From NCBI GenBank assembly GCA_946811695.1, contig OX328127.1:51650274-51714273 (forward strand): DNA of 64,000 bases. Direction: 5' to 3'. The position numbers and the translations under genes are program-made. The DNA is from Gonocerus acuteangulatus (lineage: Eukaryota > Arthropoda > Insecta > Hemiptera > Coreidae). The notes beneath the pieces are model-generated. The model was given only the letters and a program-made list of their open reading frames with translations, had not been told where the DNA came from and ran no database searches. The number at the start of each line of letters is the position of its first letter. The stretch's first letter is position 1. Shown piece after piece: positions 43,592 through 55,703 of the stretch.

Positions 43592-43889
43592 CAGGTATGG
43601 GAAACCTTGACATTTGTAGGCCAGACTATAGTGTGCAAATACTTTCATGGGCAGCGTAGATGGTTCAAAATAAAATTAAAGGCTTTGTTGTTTGCCACCT
43701 CACTCTTTGATGATTACCGCCACTGGGCTTGCTCGCTCACTTGTTTTCGCAGGAGCAAGCGACGAGCCCCATCTAGATCTTTCTTTGGAGTTAGTGTAAG
43801 TAGTGTAATATTATTTATTTTAATAGGGCTTTTCAAAAAGTCTCAAGGGCCGAATCAAATTTTTGCGGGCCAGTTGTTGGCCAAATATG
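43592..43889. mobile_element. Small hAT-like element with perfect 8-bp TSD
   Basis: It starts CAGGTATGGGAAACC after CCCTAGAC (43584-43591), and CCCTAGAC recurs at 43890-43897. An 8-bp duplication with a CAGG start is the hAT signature. The right terminus (CCAAATATG) is diverged from the expected CCATACCTG. The interior includes a GGGCCGAATC and GCGGGCCAG stretch common in hAT MITEs. Confidence 0.6.
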
Positions 43890-43897
43890 CCCTAGAC

Positions 43898-45835
43898 GGT
43901 CAATGTTATAAAAAATGCGTTATTAATTAAAAATTGTTATTAGTTCGCCTCAATATGCGAGCTCCGTACCTTGTATAAAAATTGCTTGATTTATTGTAAT
44001 AGGTACTTAGCAAGTACTACTTACTTCCCTTTAATTGTGTTTAATTAATTTTTCATGTATTAGAAAACAAAACAGTCTTAAATTATAAACAAATTCATGT
44101 ATATTTGGTTATTAACTCTTATGTTTTAGCACATTCCGAATTAAACATTTTGTTATATTGTATTATTTTGCTATATTGGACGTATTTTTCTTTATTATAT
44201 TAGTTGAGCACCATATCTACCGAGATTCGTTGTAAGGAAGTACGAGCAAATTATGAAATAATTTTTCGACACGCGATGTATTCCCAGTTACGTCCCCCCT
44301 CTCCCTCCACTCTGACCGATTTTGCTGGTTAACGAACTTGAACGAATAATATATACCAAGTTTCGTGGCGGGAAGAAAAAATGGGGACGATATTGGTGTT
44401 TTGTGTTGGATGAAGATTTGAAGAAGTTTTTCAAAAATTCTTCCATGAGTGCCAACTTAATAGCTACATTTGATTTGTTGATCATCATGAAGTCAACAAT
44501 TTTTTCCAAACATTTCCATCTAAAACTGTTCGTTGCCTGGACTATTAGTAAAGTAATAGAAGCATTTATTGATAGGTTTTGATCTTTCGTGAAAAATATA
44601 AAATGAAATATCAAACAGAAGTAAAATGTTTGGCGCCCCAACAGGACAAACCCCAAAAGCGGGCTTCCGCCCAATGGAGGGCAGGAAGAACCGCGCTAAA
44701 ACTTTGACTACTTTAACGGACCCCATTAATTCAAAAGAATAACTTAATATCTGTCTCAAATTTAGAACCAGTTGCAAAATAAAGCTGTTTTCACTGAATT
44801 GTCGGTTGGAAATACTTCAGAGAAACATTTTGGCGAGCCACCTTCAACCTATTCATCAACTCGGGAATACTAGCAGAGATAACTGACAGATTTATTGTAT
44901 ATTGAAGGTGTAGTTCGACGGAAAAGAGACGAAAAAACCTACCAATGGAGGACCGGTATGCAATTATTGGATAAAGAAATCCAAACAAGGGTTGGACCCT
45001 CCTGATATTTTCGTATGGATTGACAGCCATTACCCACTCCATGGGACCAGAGGAAATGGAAAAATAGAGAAAAAAAGAAAGATGGATAAGTGGACATTTA
45101 ATTAACACACTGACAGTATTGTACGGGTCAGAATAAATACGGTCCTTCTGCTGATAAGCCAGTTTCCAGGCTTTTCCAGTTTATTTTTACATCGAATCTC
45201 GCCATCCCTTCGGAGTAGGATTCAGCCGCACCTATGGCGTATATCCTCCCCTTTTCCAAATAGAGTGTGACATTTGTAAATTAGGCCGCATGATTGATGG
45301 TTAGTTGGTTGATTAATCAAAGCCTGTCATGAGGGCCTGTTTCGCCGGCCAGGGCTTTTTCAATATTTATATCTGTCATGAACGGAAGCTGAGTCGCAGT
45401 CCTAGGGAATTTTTGTTTTATGAAAACCCAATGCCCCGGTGCTGAGATAAATAATTAACTCAGGTCGAAAAACCAATCTGGGTGTTTTATCCCCGGGTTT
45501 TGTGAAGTCGTACTTTTATCTGGCCGGACACGTCAAAAACAGGGATCAGTCGCCTATATCAAACCATCCGAGCTGCCCATTTTCCTGATAGCAAATTCAT
45601 TTCTCTCATCGAAACGATTGTATTTTCATCAAACGTTTAAAACTCATCCATTACTAATTGTTGTTCAATTCTCTTTATTTACCGACAAGTCTGATCCCAG
45701 ATAAAATGAAATTTGTATTCTGTTGGCCACAAAATATTGAACCTGCAATGAATGCATGTTTGAGCGGTTTTGACATTTATTTATTTTCAAGCATAGGCAT
45801 AACATAAACAAAAAAGTGGATAAAAACATTTTTAA
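43898..45835. other. Mostly unique non-coding DNA with one Helitron/HINE-like relic
   Basis: 44320-44480 is a diverged copy of the family at 40967 (GGTTAACGAACTTGAACG, GAAGATTTGAAGAAG, AATAGCTAC). 44620-44705 matches another part (GCCCAATGGAGGGCAGG). The remainder (44710-45835) has no gene or repeat partner. Confidence 0.4.
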
Positions 45836-46120
45836 GCTGTTTTAGCACTTTCCTCCGAAGGAAAGTAGCTATTGAGGTTGGACTCATGACGGAATTTTTG
45901 AAAAATTTCTTCAAATCTTTATCGATCCTACCTAGTAGACACCGAAAATGACCCCCGTTAAAATTTATATATATCTATATATATATATATATATATATGC
46001 ATATATATATATGTGTCTGTTAACACGATAGCGGCCAGAGTTTTTGTTTTTTCGTCACAAAACTTGGTATATAGCATTCAATTAGCAAACGATTGAACGA
46101 GTTCGTTAACCACCAAAGTC

Positions 46121-46720
46121 GGTCCACCGGAAGGGGGGGTTTACCCCGAACCCAAAACACTAATTTGACTATGTCAGCCGTAATATTTGTTATATTTCAA
46201 CGAAACTTGGTATTCGTAGTGGTAATATAGACAGAAAAGTGAGATATAAAAATGAACTAAATCGGTTCATTAGAAGGGGGGGTTTACTCCGGACCCACAA
46301 TACCAATTCGCCACTGCCAGCCGTGATTTTTGGTATATTTCGACGAAACTCGGTATTCGTAGTGGTAATCCACAGGGGAATATGTGTTGTAAAAATAAAC
46401 TAAATCGGTTCATTAGGAGGGGGGGTTTACTCCGGACCCACAATACCAATTCGCCACTACCAGCCGTGATTTTTGGTATATTTCGACGAAACTCGGTATT
46501 CGTAGTGGTAATCTACAGTTAAATATGTGTTGTAAAAATAAACTAAATCGGTTCATTAGAAGGGGGGGTTTACTCCGGACCCAAATTCCTAATATACTCA
46601 TACCGGTCGTAATTTCTGCTGTATTGTAACGAAACGTCGTGGTCACGGTATACGTCGTGGGTAACTCATGAGAAAGAAGTGTTGCAAAAATGAGCTGAAT
46701 CGGTTAATCGTAAAGCGGGG
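46121..46720. repeat. About 142-bp tandem units in the left arm (mirrored at 48090-48700)
   Basis: Four to five units each contain CGGTTCATTAGAAGGGGG, CGGACCCACAATACC, GCCGTGATTTTTGG, CGAAACTCGGTATTCGTAG and GTGTTGTAAAAATAAAC. Units 2 and 3 are nearly identical; the outer ones are diverged. The same units lie at 41270-41720. Confidence 0.8.
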
Positions 46721-47520
46721 GTTTAATTTGTAATATATTTCAATAGAAAAGCCCGCCAAATGTAGGTTCACAAAGCCGCGGCAAGGAGCGCTTTCTACCA
46801 CTAGAGTGACTGTATCCTGTTCCTGCGTTAGATCAAAATACGATAATATGAGTTTTTTTGTATTTATTACGTAGTGTAGTAGGTACCATGTGTAAACATA
46901 ACTCTGGAAGCAAATTAATAATTGATCAGTTACTCATTACAAATTTAAAAGAGAACTATTCATGTTTTTATTTAATTTATGTAGGATATTTTACGCAAAT
47001 TGTTCTGGAAAGCAGTCTACACTACCCAAATTCTGAGGAAAGTGCTTAGTTATGCAGCTCCTGCGTGACGGACTTTTTAAATATTGCAGACATTTTTGTT
47101 ACATTTATTCGGGGGATTTCAGAAGGCAGCGCCCACAACTAATCAAAGCGGATAAAATTTCACACGTGTTGGCTTCGTTACGTGCTTTTTCGCTTTTATT
47201 TTACATTTTTTATTTTCAATAAGAAACAGATAATTTTAATTAAATATTAATAATTAATTAGGTACTCAATTAAGGTACCCCTTCGATGGGTAGGTAATAT
47301 TATTACTGGTGTACCGGGTTTTCTCCTGCAGCGCTGCAAGCGAACTTACTATATCTTCTATCTAATATGAGATGCTACACTGCACATTCAGGACGACTCA
47401 TTGGAGTTACAAATGTGTTGGTCATACACATGTGAGTTTTAACTACAACATATATCGAATGGTTGGTAATAGCGAGGTTGATAAATCGCTGTAAGAGAGA
47501 GGTGACGATTAAACAATTTA

Positions 47521-47564
47521 ATACATTTTTATAAAAAGCTATATAGCTTTTTATAAAAATGTAT
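47521..47564. repeat. Perfect 44-bp palindrome
   Basis: Two 22-nt half-sites without spacer: ATACATTTTTATAAAAAGCT plus AT, followed by its exact reverse complement. A second small palindrome, ACACTATATAGTGT, follows at 47572-47585. Confidence 0.95.
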
Positions 47565-47644
47565 CAAACTATACACTATATAGTGTCAAATTTCGAAAGT
47601 ACGATCTCTGTCGGAGAATAAGGTGTGTGGTTCGTATTGAAACG

Positions 47645-47694
47645 AAACGCTTTCAAAACGATTTAATGTTCATTAAATCGTTTTGAAAGCGTTT
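47645..47694. repeat. Perfect inverted repeat, 24-bp arms, 2-bp loop
   Basis: Arms 47645-47668 and 47671-47694 (AAACGCTTTCAAAACG and its complement) flank TT. It lies in the spacer of the 3.1-kb palindrome, 81 bp after the 44-bp palindrome. Confidence 0.95.
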
Positions 47695-49082
47695 ATTATA
47701 TGCTTTTTACAGACGTATGAGGTTGCCAGTATAACTAAAAAGTCCGTCACGCAGGAGCTGCATAACTAAGCACTTTCCTCAGAATTTGGGTAGTGTAGAC
47801 TGCTTTCCAGAACAATTTGCTTAAAATATCCTACATAAATAAAATAAAAACGTGAATAGTTCTCATTTTGTAATGAGTAACTGATCAATTATTAATTTGC
47901 ATCCAGAGTTATGTTTACACAAGGTACCTACTACACTACGTAATAAATACAAAAATCCTCATATTATCGTATTTTGATCTAACGCAGGAACAGGATACAG
48001 TCACTCTATTGGTAGAAAGCGCTCCTTGCGGCGGCTTTGTGAACCTACGTCTGCCGGCTTTTCTATTCAAATATATTACAAATTAAACCCCCGCTTTCCG
48101 ATTGACCGATTCAGCTCATTTTTACAACACTTCTTTCTCACGAGTTACCCACGACGTATACAGCGTTTCGTTACAATACAGCAGAAATTACGACCGGTGT
48201 GAGTATATTAGGAATTTGGGTCCGGAGTAAACCCCCCCTTCTAATGAACCGATTTAGTTTCTTTTTACAACACATATTTACCTGTAGATTACCACTACGA
48301 ATACCGAGTTTCGTCGAAATATACCAAAAATCACGGCTGGTAGTGGCGAATTGGTATTGTGGGTCCGGAGTAAACCCCCCCTCCTAATGAACCGATTTCG
48401 TTTATTTTTACAACACATATTTACCTGTGGATTAGCACTACGAATACCGAGTTTCGTCGAAATATACCAAAAATCACGGCTGGTAGTGGCGAATTGGTAT
48501 TGTGGGTCCGGAGTAAACCCCCCCTTCTAATGAACCGATTTAGTTCATTTTTATACCTCACTTTTCCCTCTATATTAACACTACGAATACCAAGTTTCGT
48601 TGAAATATAACAAATATTACGGCTGACATAGTCAAATAAGTGTTTTGGGTTCGGGGTAAACCCCCCCTTCCGGTGGACCGACTTTGGTGGTTAACGAACT
48701 CGTTCAATCGTTTGCTAATTGAATGCTATATACCAAGTTTCGTGACGAAAAAACAAAAACTCTGGCCGCTATCGTGTTAACAGACACATATATATATATG
48801 CATATATATATATATATATATATATAGATATATATAAATTTTAACGGGGGTCATTTTCGGTGTCTACTAGGTAGGATCGATAAAGATTTGAAGAAATTTT
48901 TCAAAAATTCCGTCATGAGTCCAACCTCAATAGCTACTTTCCTTCGGAGGAAAGTGCTAAAATGAGATACAATTTGAGAGCCTTGTTTCTAATATACGAG
49001 AGGGAGTCGAACATACATAATATATTAATCTTAAACCAAAATGTTTATGTACAAAAAAATGTTTTCTGTCCATACTATTTAA

Positions 49083-49508
49083 CAAGTCAAGCTTGGGATT
49101 CGGCTTAGAGAAAACGTCAGATTTTTAGAAAAATCTATATTTCGAACGTTTCGGGATGCTCTTTGGCAGCCTTCTTCAGCTAAAAAATAAATATAAATAA
49201 TTATAAACGAGATTTATCACTCCTGTATGAAAAGTTTACATCATGACAATAGGTTAAACAATTTTTTTTAAGTGTCTATTAGGTAAACAAAAGTCTTTGG
49301 TATGTATTATTGTATCTATCAATTAGGTTTTTTTTAAGTTCTTTAAGAATAAAAAATGTTTTTTAACCTATTGTCATGATGTAAAATTGTCATACAGCTG
49401 TGATTTTTCTCGTTTGTAATTCTGTATATTTATCTTTTATTGTCATGCTGTAAAATTTTTCTGAAAATCTGACGTTTTCTCTTAGCCGAATCCCAACCAT
49501 CCCTTGAC
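49083..49508. mobile_element. Penelope-type inverted unit without coding region
   Basis: CAAGTCAAGC...GGGATTCGGCTTAGAGAAAA at the left and TTTTCTCTTAGCCGAATCCC...CTTGACTT at the right are inverted, as are CATGACAATAGGTTAAA and its complement further in. The left arm carries a hammerhead-like motif (49143-49181). This resembles the inverted pseudo-LTR arms at 56575-58015. Confidence 0.45.
49143..49181 (-). ncRNA. Hammerhead-like motif, decayed
   Basis: On the minus strand: CTGAAGA, a stem II with 5 of 7 pairs (AGGCTGC/GCATCCC), GAAAC, GTT, CGA. The core residues are intact but stem I is almost lost. Confidence 0.3.
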
Positions 49509-49618
49509 TTCTTATCACCTCAAAGGCTAACTAACTTCATCTCAGTATCCTCTTTATTGATCATATCGATAGTGCAAGCGAAGTGCAGTAATAACCTGAA
49601 AATATTTAAATTATTATA

Positions 49619-50428
49619 TCTACTATATATTTGTCAAATACCACTCACTCACTCACCGACCTACCATCCCCCAGCCCAAACAACTCGACAGAAAAATTTG
49701 AAAATTTGCATGGGCACTCTCTTTAGCATGTAAACACTCGCTAAGAAAGGATTTTTTGATATTCAAATTTTTAGGTATGTTTAGTGGGGTTTAAAGTTTT
49801 ATTTGGTTAGAACAGGTAAGCCTAGACAGCATGCGTTGCTAGGATGATAAAAGAACAGCTGTTATTGCATCTATTTCATAGTATTATTTTGAATTGCGGT
49901 TAATTTTAACTATGATGACAGACCTTGAATTATTAGAAATAAACTGTGATTCTGTCCCTTATAGACTTTGCGCTATACTTGGTGGTGGTCCACCCTAGGT
50001 AATAATATCCCAAACCCTTGCACAGCTTCCTCACCCATCAGCATTCCCAGTCAGAACACTCCTTAGTAATACTCGCAAATATTAGGGGTGTTTCCAAATG
50101 ACATCTGAGAAACAAAAATTTTTAAATTTTAATGTACATTCATTACTGACAACGAATTTTAACCTGTACTGGTATAACTCCTGTTACTGTTAACCTACAG
50201 ATAAAGGGTTATCTCACACACTGAGTTGACACTGCTCCGGAGCGCCCCACTGTCAAGAAACATTATACTTTGATTACTTATCGATTGATGAATAACATAT
50301 AGTATGACGGGAACCGTGCTATGATAAACTGCATAAAATTAAAGAGTAGCGTTAATTTTGATGATACATTATTCAACGCAATAAAATAACTACTTATCTG
50401 CTGTGACGAAGCACGGGTATTCAGCTAG
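49619..50428 (+). mobile_element. Non-autonomous Helitron
   Basis: The 5' end TCTACTATATATTTG is preceded by A; a TCAC run (49644-49655) follows. The 3' end GACGAAGCACGGGTATTCAG plus CTAG is followed by T. TC...CTAG inserted between A and T, with the GACGAAGCACGGG 3' motif, is the standard insect Helitron structure. There are no TIRs, no TSD and no Rep/helicase frame in 810 bp. Confidence 0.75.
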
Positions 50429-51001
50429 TTTATCATAAACAAGTAAATGTAATTCATCGAAGAGTTCACTGCGACCAACAGAATTACCGACAACTGATCC
50501 AGGACTCGGATAATCAGTAATTGCACATAATTCAGACTCGGTAAATGGGAGCCCAATAAATAATGGGAATTTTCCCCGGAGCACAGGTATTTTGATGGGG
50601 ATTTGATTTGGGCGGTAAATTATCCCAAACGTCATTGTGATCCGAAATAGGATTGTGGAATAATGGGCCCGGGTTAGGGGATGATCCGGTCGAGGGCGAG
50701 TTTTATTGCATTCTTGGAGGTGCGGCTCCTATTCAATCTCTGGCCTCCAATACAACCCATAAATCCTTTCATAATTGAATTCCAATGTGTTAGTCATTAG
50801 TATGGCTGTCAGCGACATCTATGGGAATTTTAAACCACAACTACCATCCGCGCTCACACCCTTCTCGATATAGGCGTTACCTCCTCCGTACGATCTCTCT
50901 CCATGGAGGTGCGTGGTGGAATTCCAATCCCTACCTTTTATACAAATTTTGGTTAAATACTTACAAACCGTATTTTATTGTATGGATTTTATTGACCTGT
51001 A
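50429..51001. other. Unique non-coding stretch
   Basis: Moderate GC, no convincing frame, no repeat partner in the window. Confidence 0.35.
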
Positions 51002-51347
51002 GGGGCGAGGGTAGCTCAGTGGTAGAGCACTGGACTAATATGTTGGAGGACCTGTTTTCAGATCCCGATATATATAACTCAAGATATATATTTATATATC
51101 TTCTAGCGTCTTCGTTCATGGGTTAGATTCGGCCTCCCTTACCGTCCCTAGGCCAACCCAGCCTTTAATTAATTTATTAATGGGTACTTTGGTGTTAATG
51201 ACCCTAGAAGTCGAAGCAGCAAAGGGGGAAATCAGGCGGCCTGAGTACTCTATCTCCCTAGTGTTCCGTATGGTCAGGAATCAGATACCTCAATAGTATC
51301 TGCCTCTCAGGACCCTCTTGGCCTGTCACAGGACTGATTTTTTTTTA
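51002..51347 (+). repeat. tRNA-derived SINE, oligo(T)-ended family (copy 1)
   Basis: The head GGGGCGAGGGTAGCTCAGTG and GTAGAGCAC is an A box; the B box is degraded (TTTTCAGATCCC). The body is shared with the copy at 52921: GATTCGGCCTCCC, CGTCCCTAGGC, AACCCAGCCTTTAATTAAT, GAATCAGATACCTC. It ends GGACTGATTTTTTTTT. Confidence 0.8.
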
Positions 51348-52617
51348 TTGTCATGTTGTCAAGTGAAAGGGTGGAAAAGGAATTGTTAAGAGAGGGAAAA
51401 GTTTGGAGATTTCCATACACCATTTACTCGGTTATTCCAACGGCCGAAAAAATGTTTTGATCATTTCCGAATGAAGCCTGAAACGTTTTATTACCCGCTG
51501 GATTCAACTAAACTCCGTATGAAAAAATCCCTATTCAGTACATTAATTGCTTAATTCTTTGGGAAATTAATTTCATGGTTCTCGTTTTCAAATCGTACGA
51601 ACACTCACGGAAAAAAACAAAATGATTTATAATCGAAAAGGCACACGAAACTGTGCGACCAAGGCGCCTTCCATATGAAATTCATAAAATATAACTTATA
51701 TTTTTTTAAATAAGTATGTGAAAGAGGAAAGCTCTCCTTGGAGGTTTATTTCAGTCTAAAAATTAGACAAAGGAGACTCCTTTAAAAACAAGATTAAACA
51801 CCTTTAACTGGCGTTAGTTCATAATTTCACGGAGGCCGCTTAAGATGGAAAGAATCATTTTTCACCACTAAAGGGAGGGTTGGGGGTTTGAAAAAAACCG
51901 ATAGGACGGGGAGGGAGAGTGAATGAGCCAGGGACACGGAAAATGGAGTAAGAAAAAGTTTCGGTTCTTCGAATAAGGAGGGGGTGGGGAGAAGGCAAAA
52001 AGGATTTTTATGGATCGTTGGAAACCGCCGATAAATTAAAGGGGAACTGTATAATGCAGGCTTCCCTTCAAATCTCTTCTTATATTCGAATAAAACAAAA
52101 CATTTCAGTCTTTCCTTTACACCAGAATAGAGAAAATCTTAATGTTGACGATATTTTATTTATTTAAACCTTAGATTCGGTTTACGTTTCACAAATCTGT
52201 ACCGAATATAGGAATTGGAACATCCTAAAGTTTTGTTCACGCTTGAATGTAAGACAAGCGAATGCCTTTAGACGTGTATCCAGACATTGAGAAATTAAGA
52301 GAAAACAGGCCGGTGAAGATCCATAGGACCCAGTCCGGAGCCGCACCGCAAATTGAACCCAGATCAGAAACGTGCATGGTTCCGATGGATGTCTAAGAAA
52401 ACAGTATGAATTTTTTGTCGTCAGCATTGTAAAAGAAAAACGAAAGATAGGGAATTTTTGAAAAAAAGAGAAACTCATAATGATTTTACTATTTTAAAAT
52501 CGATTCTGGATAGAGTTATTTAAAGGAACATTTGTAGTTTTCGTCAACAATATTGTGAAATTTATGAAATCAATAAAGAGGGAATTAGAAGAAGATATGG
52601 AACTTTACATTTTTCCA
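51348..52617. other. Unique non-coding stretch
   Basis: No gene or repeat partner seen. Contains purine-rich strips (for example 51860-51990). Confidence 0.35.
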
Positions 52618-52784
52618 ACGGTCAGGGGCCCGAACAGTCCGCCTGAAAGCCGGTCGCCAGAACGTGTATATTTTCCGGCTGCCTGAACAGTCTTAACTGA
52701 CAGACCTGCCGGAATACATACGCGTTCAGGAGACCAGCTTTCTGGCGGACTGTTTATGTCTAACTGATAGGCCTGCCTGACCGT
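52618..52784. mobile_element. GC-rich palindromic MITE
   Basis: Bounded by ACGGTCAGG and CCTGACCGT. Subterminal blocks ACAGTCCGCCTGAAAGC and GCTTTCTGGCGGACTGT are inverted, as are CCTGAACAGTC-type blocks inside. At 167 bp it is strikingly GC-rich against its surroundings. Family not identified. Confidence 0.65.
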
Positions 52785-52920
52785 TTGTAGCCTGCTTTAC
52801 AGTTTGTAGTTTTCTTCATATTTTCTTTTCTTTTTTCCTTTATATTTTTCACTTTTAAAATATTAAGGGTTTATTACTTTAGTTTCGGATCTCTTTTAAT
52901 TAAACCTAAAAAAATAAACA

Positions 52921-53282
52921 GGGGGCGAGGTTAGCTCAGTGGTAGAGCACTCGACTAATGAACTGGAGGACCAGGTTCAAAACCCGAGCGCGCACTAAAG
53001 ATTTTTTCTTCTAGTGCTGCCGCTCGAGGGTTGGATTTGGGGTCCCAGATCGTCCCTAGGCTCACCCAGCCTTTAATTAATTTAATTAATAATGGGTACC
53101 TTGGGTGCTAATGACTCTAGCAGTTGAAGCAGCCAAGGGGAAAATCAGGCGCCCGGAGCATAGTGTTGACCACACTATCTCCCTAGTGTGCCGTACGGTC
53201 AAGAATCAGATACCTCTACAGTATCTGCCCCTCTGGGCCCTTGTGGCCTGTTACGGGACTGATTTTTTTTTTTTTTTTTTTT
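52921..53282 (+). repeat. tRNA-derived SINE, oligo(T)-ended family (copy 2, intact TSD)
   Basis: A box TTAGCTCAGTGGTAGAGC and B box CAGGTTCAAAACCC are well preserved and correctly spaced. The body is shared with 51002-51347 and in part with 6209-6440. It ends GGGACTGA followed by about 20 T. AAATAAACA lies immediately before (52912-52920) and immediately after the T run (53283-53291), so the T run is the true 3' end on the sense strand, not an A tail. Confidence 0.88.
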
Positions 53283-54831
53283 AAATAAACAGTTCAAATA
53301 CAGTACATTATTTAATTTATTACTTTATAAACAATTTTTCATTTAAAAAAATAAGTATTATTTGAATGGCTTTGTAGCGGAAAGAATAAATAAATAATAT
53401 AAACCGGATGAATGGTATCGTACACCGTGGCATAATTTTGTACTAAGCGTTCCATGACTTAGCATATTCAATGGGGATTGGAAGAAGTAGATAACTATAT
53501 TGCAAATATAAAAGGTTGGAGGGAAAACAGAGCCTCTGTTCTACTGCCTCTGTGCTGAGTTCAATATGCCTCATTAGAACCTGTGGTCAACAGAAGCTGT
53601 GCTGTCTCTGATAGGGCTGTACTGGGTTCAATTTGCGCCCGACAATAGGCTGGCCTCAAATTGGAACCGACCATACACGACTTCGTCATACGAGGCATGG
53701 GCGTATATAAGGGGGCTGAGGACGCTGAGGCCCCCTCCCGAAATTTTGTTTAGTGAGAACATTTTATGTAAAAAAAAACATATAACAACGAAAATGGTCT
53801 TCTACATTTACCCTGGTCTGCTATATGTCCAGCGGACATAAAACTCACCATTTTACACTAAAATATTTAAAATTTTCCCTACACCCCAAATGCCTAGGGG
53901 CTCCCAGCCCCCGAAATACTTTTCTATATACGTTAGTGATACAAGGACTCTCAATGAAGTATACCTTTCCTAATCGCTAGTCGTTCATAGAATTGCATTA
54001 AATTGTCCCTTGAATTTCGTGGGAGTTTTTTTTTGTAAAATATTTATGGAAACTGTGAACGGATTGTTTTACCTTGTGTGTTGTAGTGTGGTTATGAGAA
54101 GAAGGATACTTTTAAGTATGAGTGAACGAACTATAATAAGATTTGCCAAATGGATGAACTCTAAAGAGCTCGAATGCGAAATTATACACATTTGTTTTTC
54201 TGGTCGAAGAAAATTCATTTTTATTTAATCAACATTGTTAATCTGGAAAACCATCTGATAGACAAACCCAAGAGGATTGCCTTTGTATTTATTGTCTACT
54301 ATTTGGGGGAGGGAGGATCGGTCGTTTAAAAAGAAGTCAGAAAAACAATTCCACTGCTCGCCATTTATCGTTGTAATGGGGACCTCGGCTCTACACTGTC
54401 AATAATTCAAGGGACCCTCCACAACGGTGGGGGGGGGGCAATTAAATGCCACCAAGATGGCGTTCGAGGTAAATCTTGGATCGATTATTGAAGTTTTATG
54501 TCTTTAGGGCCGACCTCTTTTATTTTAGTCTCATCCTTAAAGTCGCCAAATCAAAACTATTTCTATAATATTATAATTAAACACCAACATGTTTGAGGAC
54601 TTCGTACTGGTAATGTCTTTGGCATTGTTCTGCTCTTGTCTTCACGCTTCTTGCAGTTTTCTGTCTACTGAAACTGAAACTAATTAATTGAAGGCTACTA
54701 CAAGTTATCTCTTAATTATGCCGTTCTGATATGAACTCCAGGAAGGCATCCATTGGATTTTTGGAGCTAGTTAATGAGGACGTCCTTCTATTTAGTTTCA
54801 CTTTCAAGACTATATCTTCAACCGCACCAGA
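53283..54831. other. Spacer with a MITE, otherwise no gene
   Basis: 53699-53932 is a diverged copy of the GGCGTATATA MITE (GGGCGTATATAAGGGGG to TATATACGTTAGTG). The rest has no recognisable frame; an open stretch at 54010-54228 resembles no family I know. Confidence 0.4.
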
Positions 54832-55703
54832 AAAAAGTCCGACTCGGAGGAACTGCATCATCTTGGCGCTGTTTCGTTCTTATCCCTGATGTAATTTGGA
54901 AAGGTTGAAATAGAAACAGTTATAATTTTGGTTAGACCTTTCATGAAATAATTTATGACTCCAAATTGTACAAAATTGTTGCTTGTAAGGGTACTTACCT
55001 CTACCTGACAGAAAAATGACTCCCTGGTCTTCTTGTCAAGGTTCGCTCTAAAAACACACTGCTTACTGTTTCTTATTTTCTTTTACCATAATATTAATTT
55101 TACAGATTATTTATTTATTTGTTTCAGACCCGTAACTTAGGCGATGGTCTCTTTTCATAGGTCTATAATATTAAAATTTTTACAGATTAATGCAATTAAA
55201 AAAAAATCAACTAAAAAGTGATTTAAACAAAGACAAAAACCCGTTCAAAACAACAAAACAAACACATTTGAAGTTTTAAGCACTTATTTCTTCGATTGAC
55301 ATCGCCTAATCGAAAAATGCTTCAGAATCTTTTTTGTAGAAAATTTAGTATGCTTTCGAATGGTAACCTTTCGCTTACCAAGATTTCCAACCGTTTTCGA
55401 GATATTAAGGAAAATATACGAAGTTACCAAAACCTTTCATGTATATAAATAATATATTTTATTCTAATCTTTCCTCAACTCCAAACGTAACCAAAATTTA
55501 AAAATCTTTTCATCTCGTCGCCACATCTTGTTCATTGTTCTCTTGTCGACATTGTTGAGTATTGCTCTTTATATATCTATATAAGTGCTAATATTGTTTA
55601 CAACACCATTTTAAGCAAATTATTTTAGAATGTAGCGTACTCTACTACATTTCTGTGGGATGTACTTAATAATACATCTCCAGCGTGACGGACTTTTTTA
55701 TTT
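54832..55703. mobile_element. Repeat with AAAAAGTCCG ends, homologous to 4681-5250
   Basis: The left end AAAAAAGTCCGACTCGGAGG and the right end, reverse complement AAAAAAGTCCGTCACGCTGG, form short inverted termini. The interior shares TTAAGCACTTATTTCTTCG, GACATCGCCTAATC and CAAGATTTCCAACCG with 5027-5250. 872 bp, no coding capacity. Terminal sequence is shared with the Helitron/HINE-like copies, so the family has more than one structural form. Confidence 0.55.

Larger units (their letters stand above)
45840..48962. repeat. 3.1-kb palindrome of two Helitron/HINE-like copies
   Basis: The left arm 45840-47079 and right arm 47736-48962 are reverse complements over about 1.2 kb, including the irregular TA tract with an internal GCATATAT. 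Each arm is a full copy of the repeat at 40967-42073, with hairpin ends (TTTTAGCACTTTCCTCCG) outside and the AAAAAGTCCGTCACG ends facing inward. The arms resemble each other more than either resembles the 40967 copy. The spacer (47080-47735) contains perfect hairpins. Confidence 0.88.

Noticed and set aside
46413..46646. 77-codon frame mirrored at 48199-48387
   Set aside because: The two frames are the same tandem repeat unit in the two arms of the palindrome, not genes.
51002..51075. Possible functional tRNA gene (TAGCTCAGTGGTAGAGC)
   Set aside because: The acceptor stem does not close, the B box is degraded and the sequence continues as a SINE body shared with 52921. It is a SINE head.
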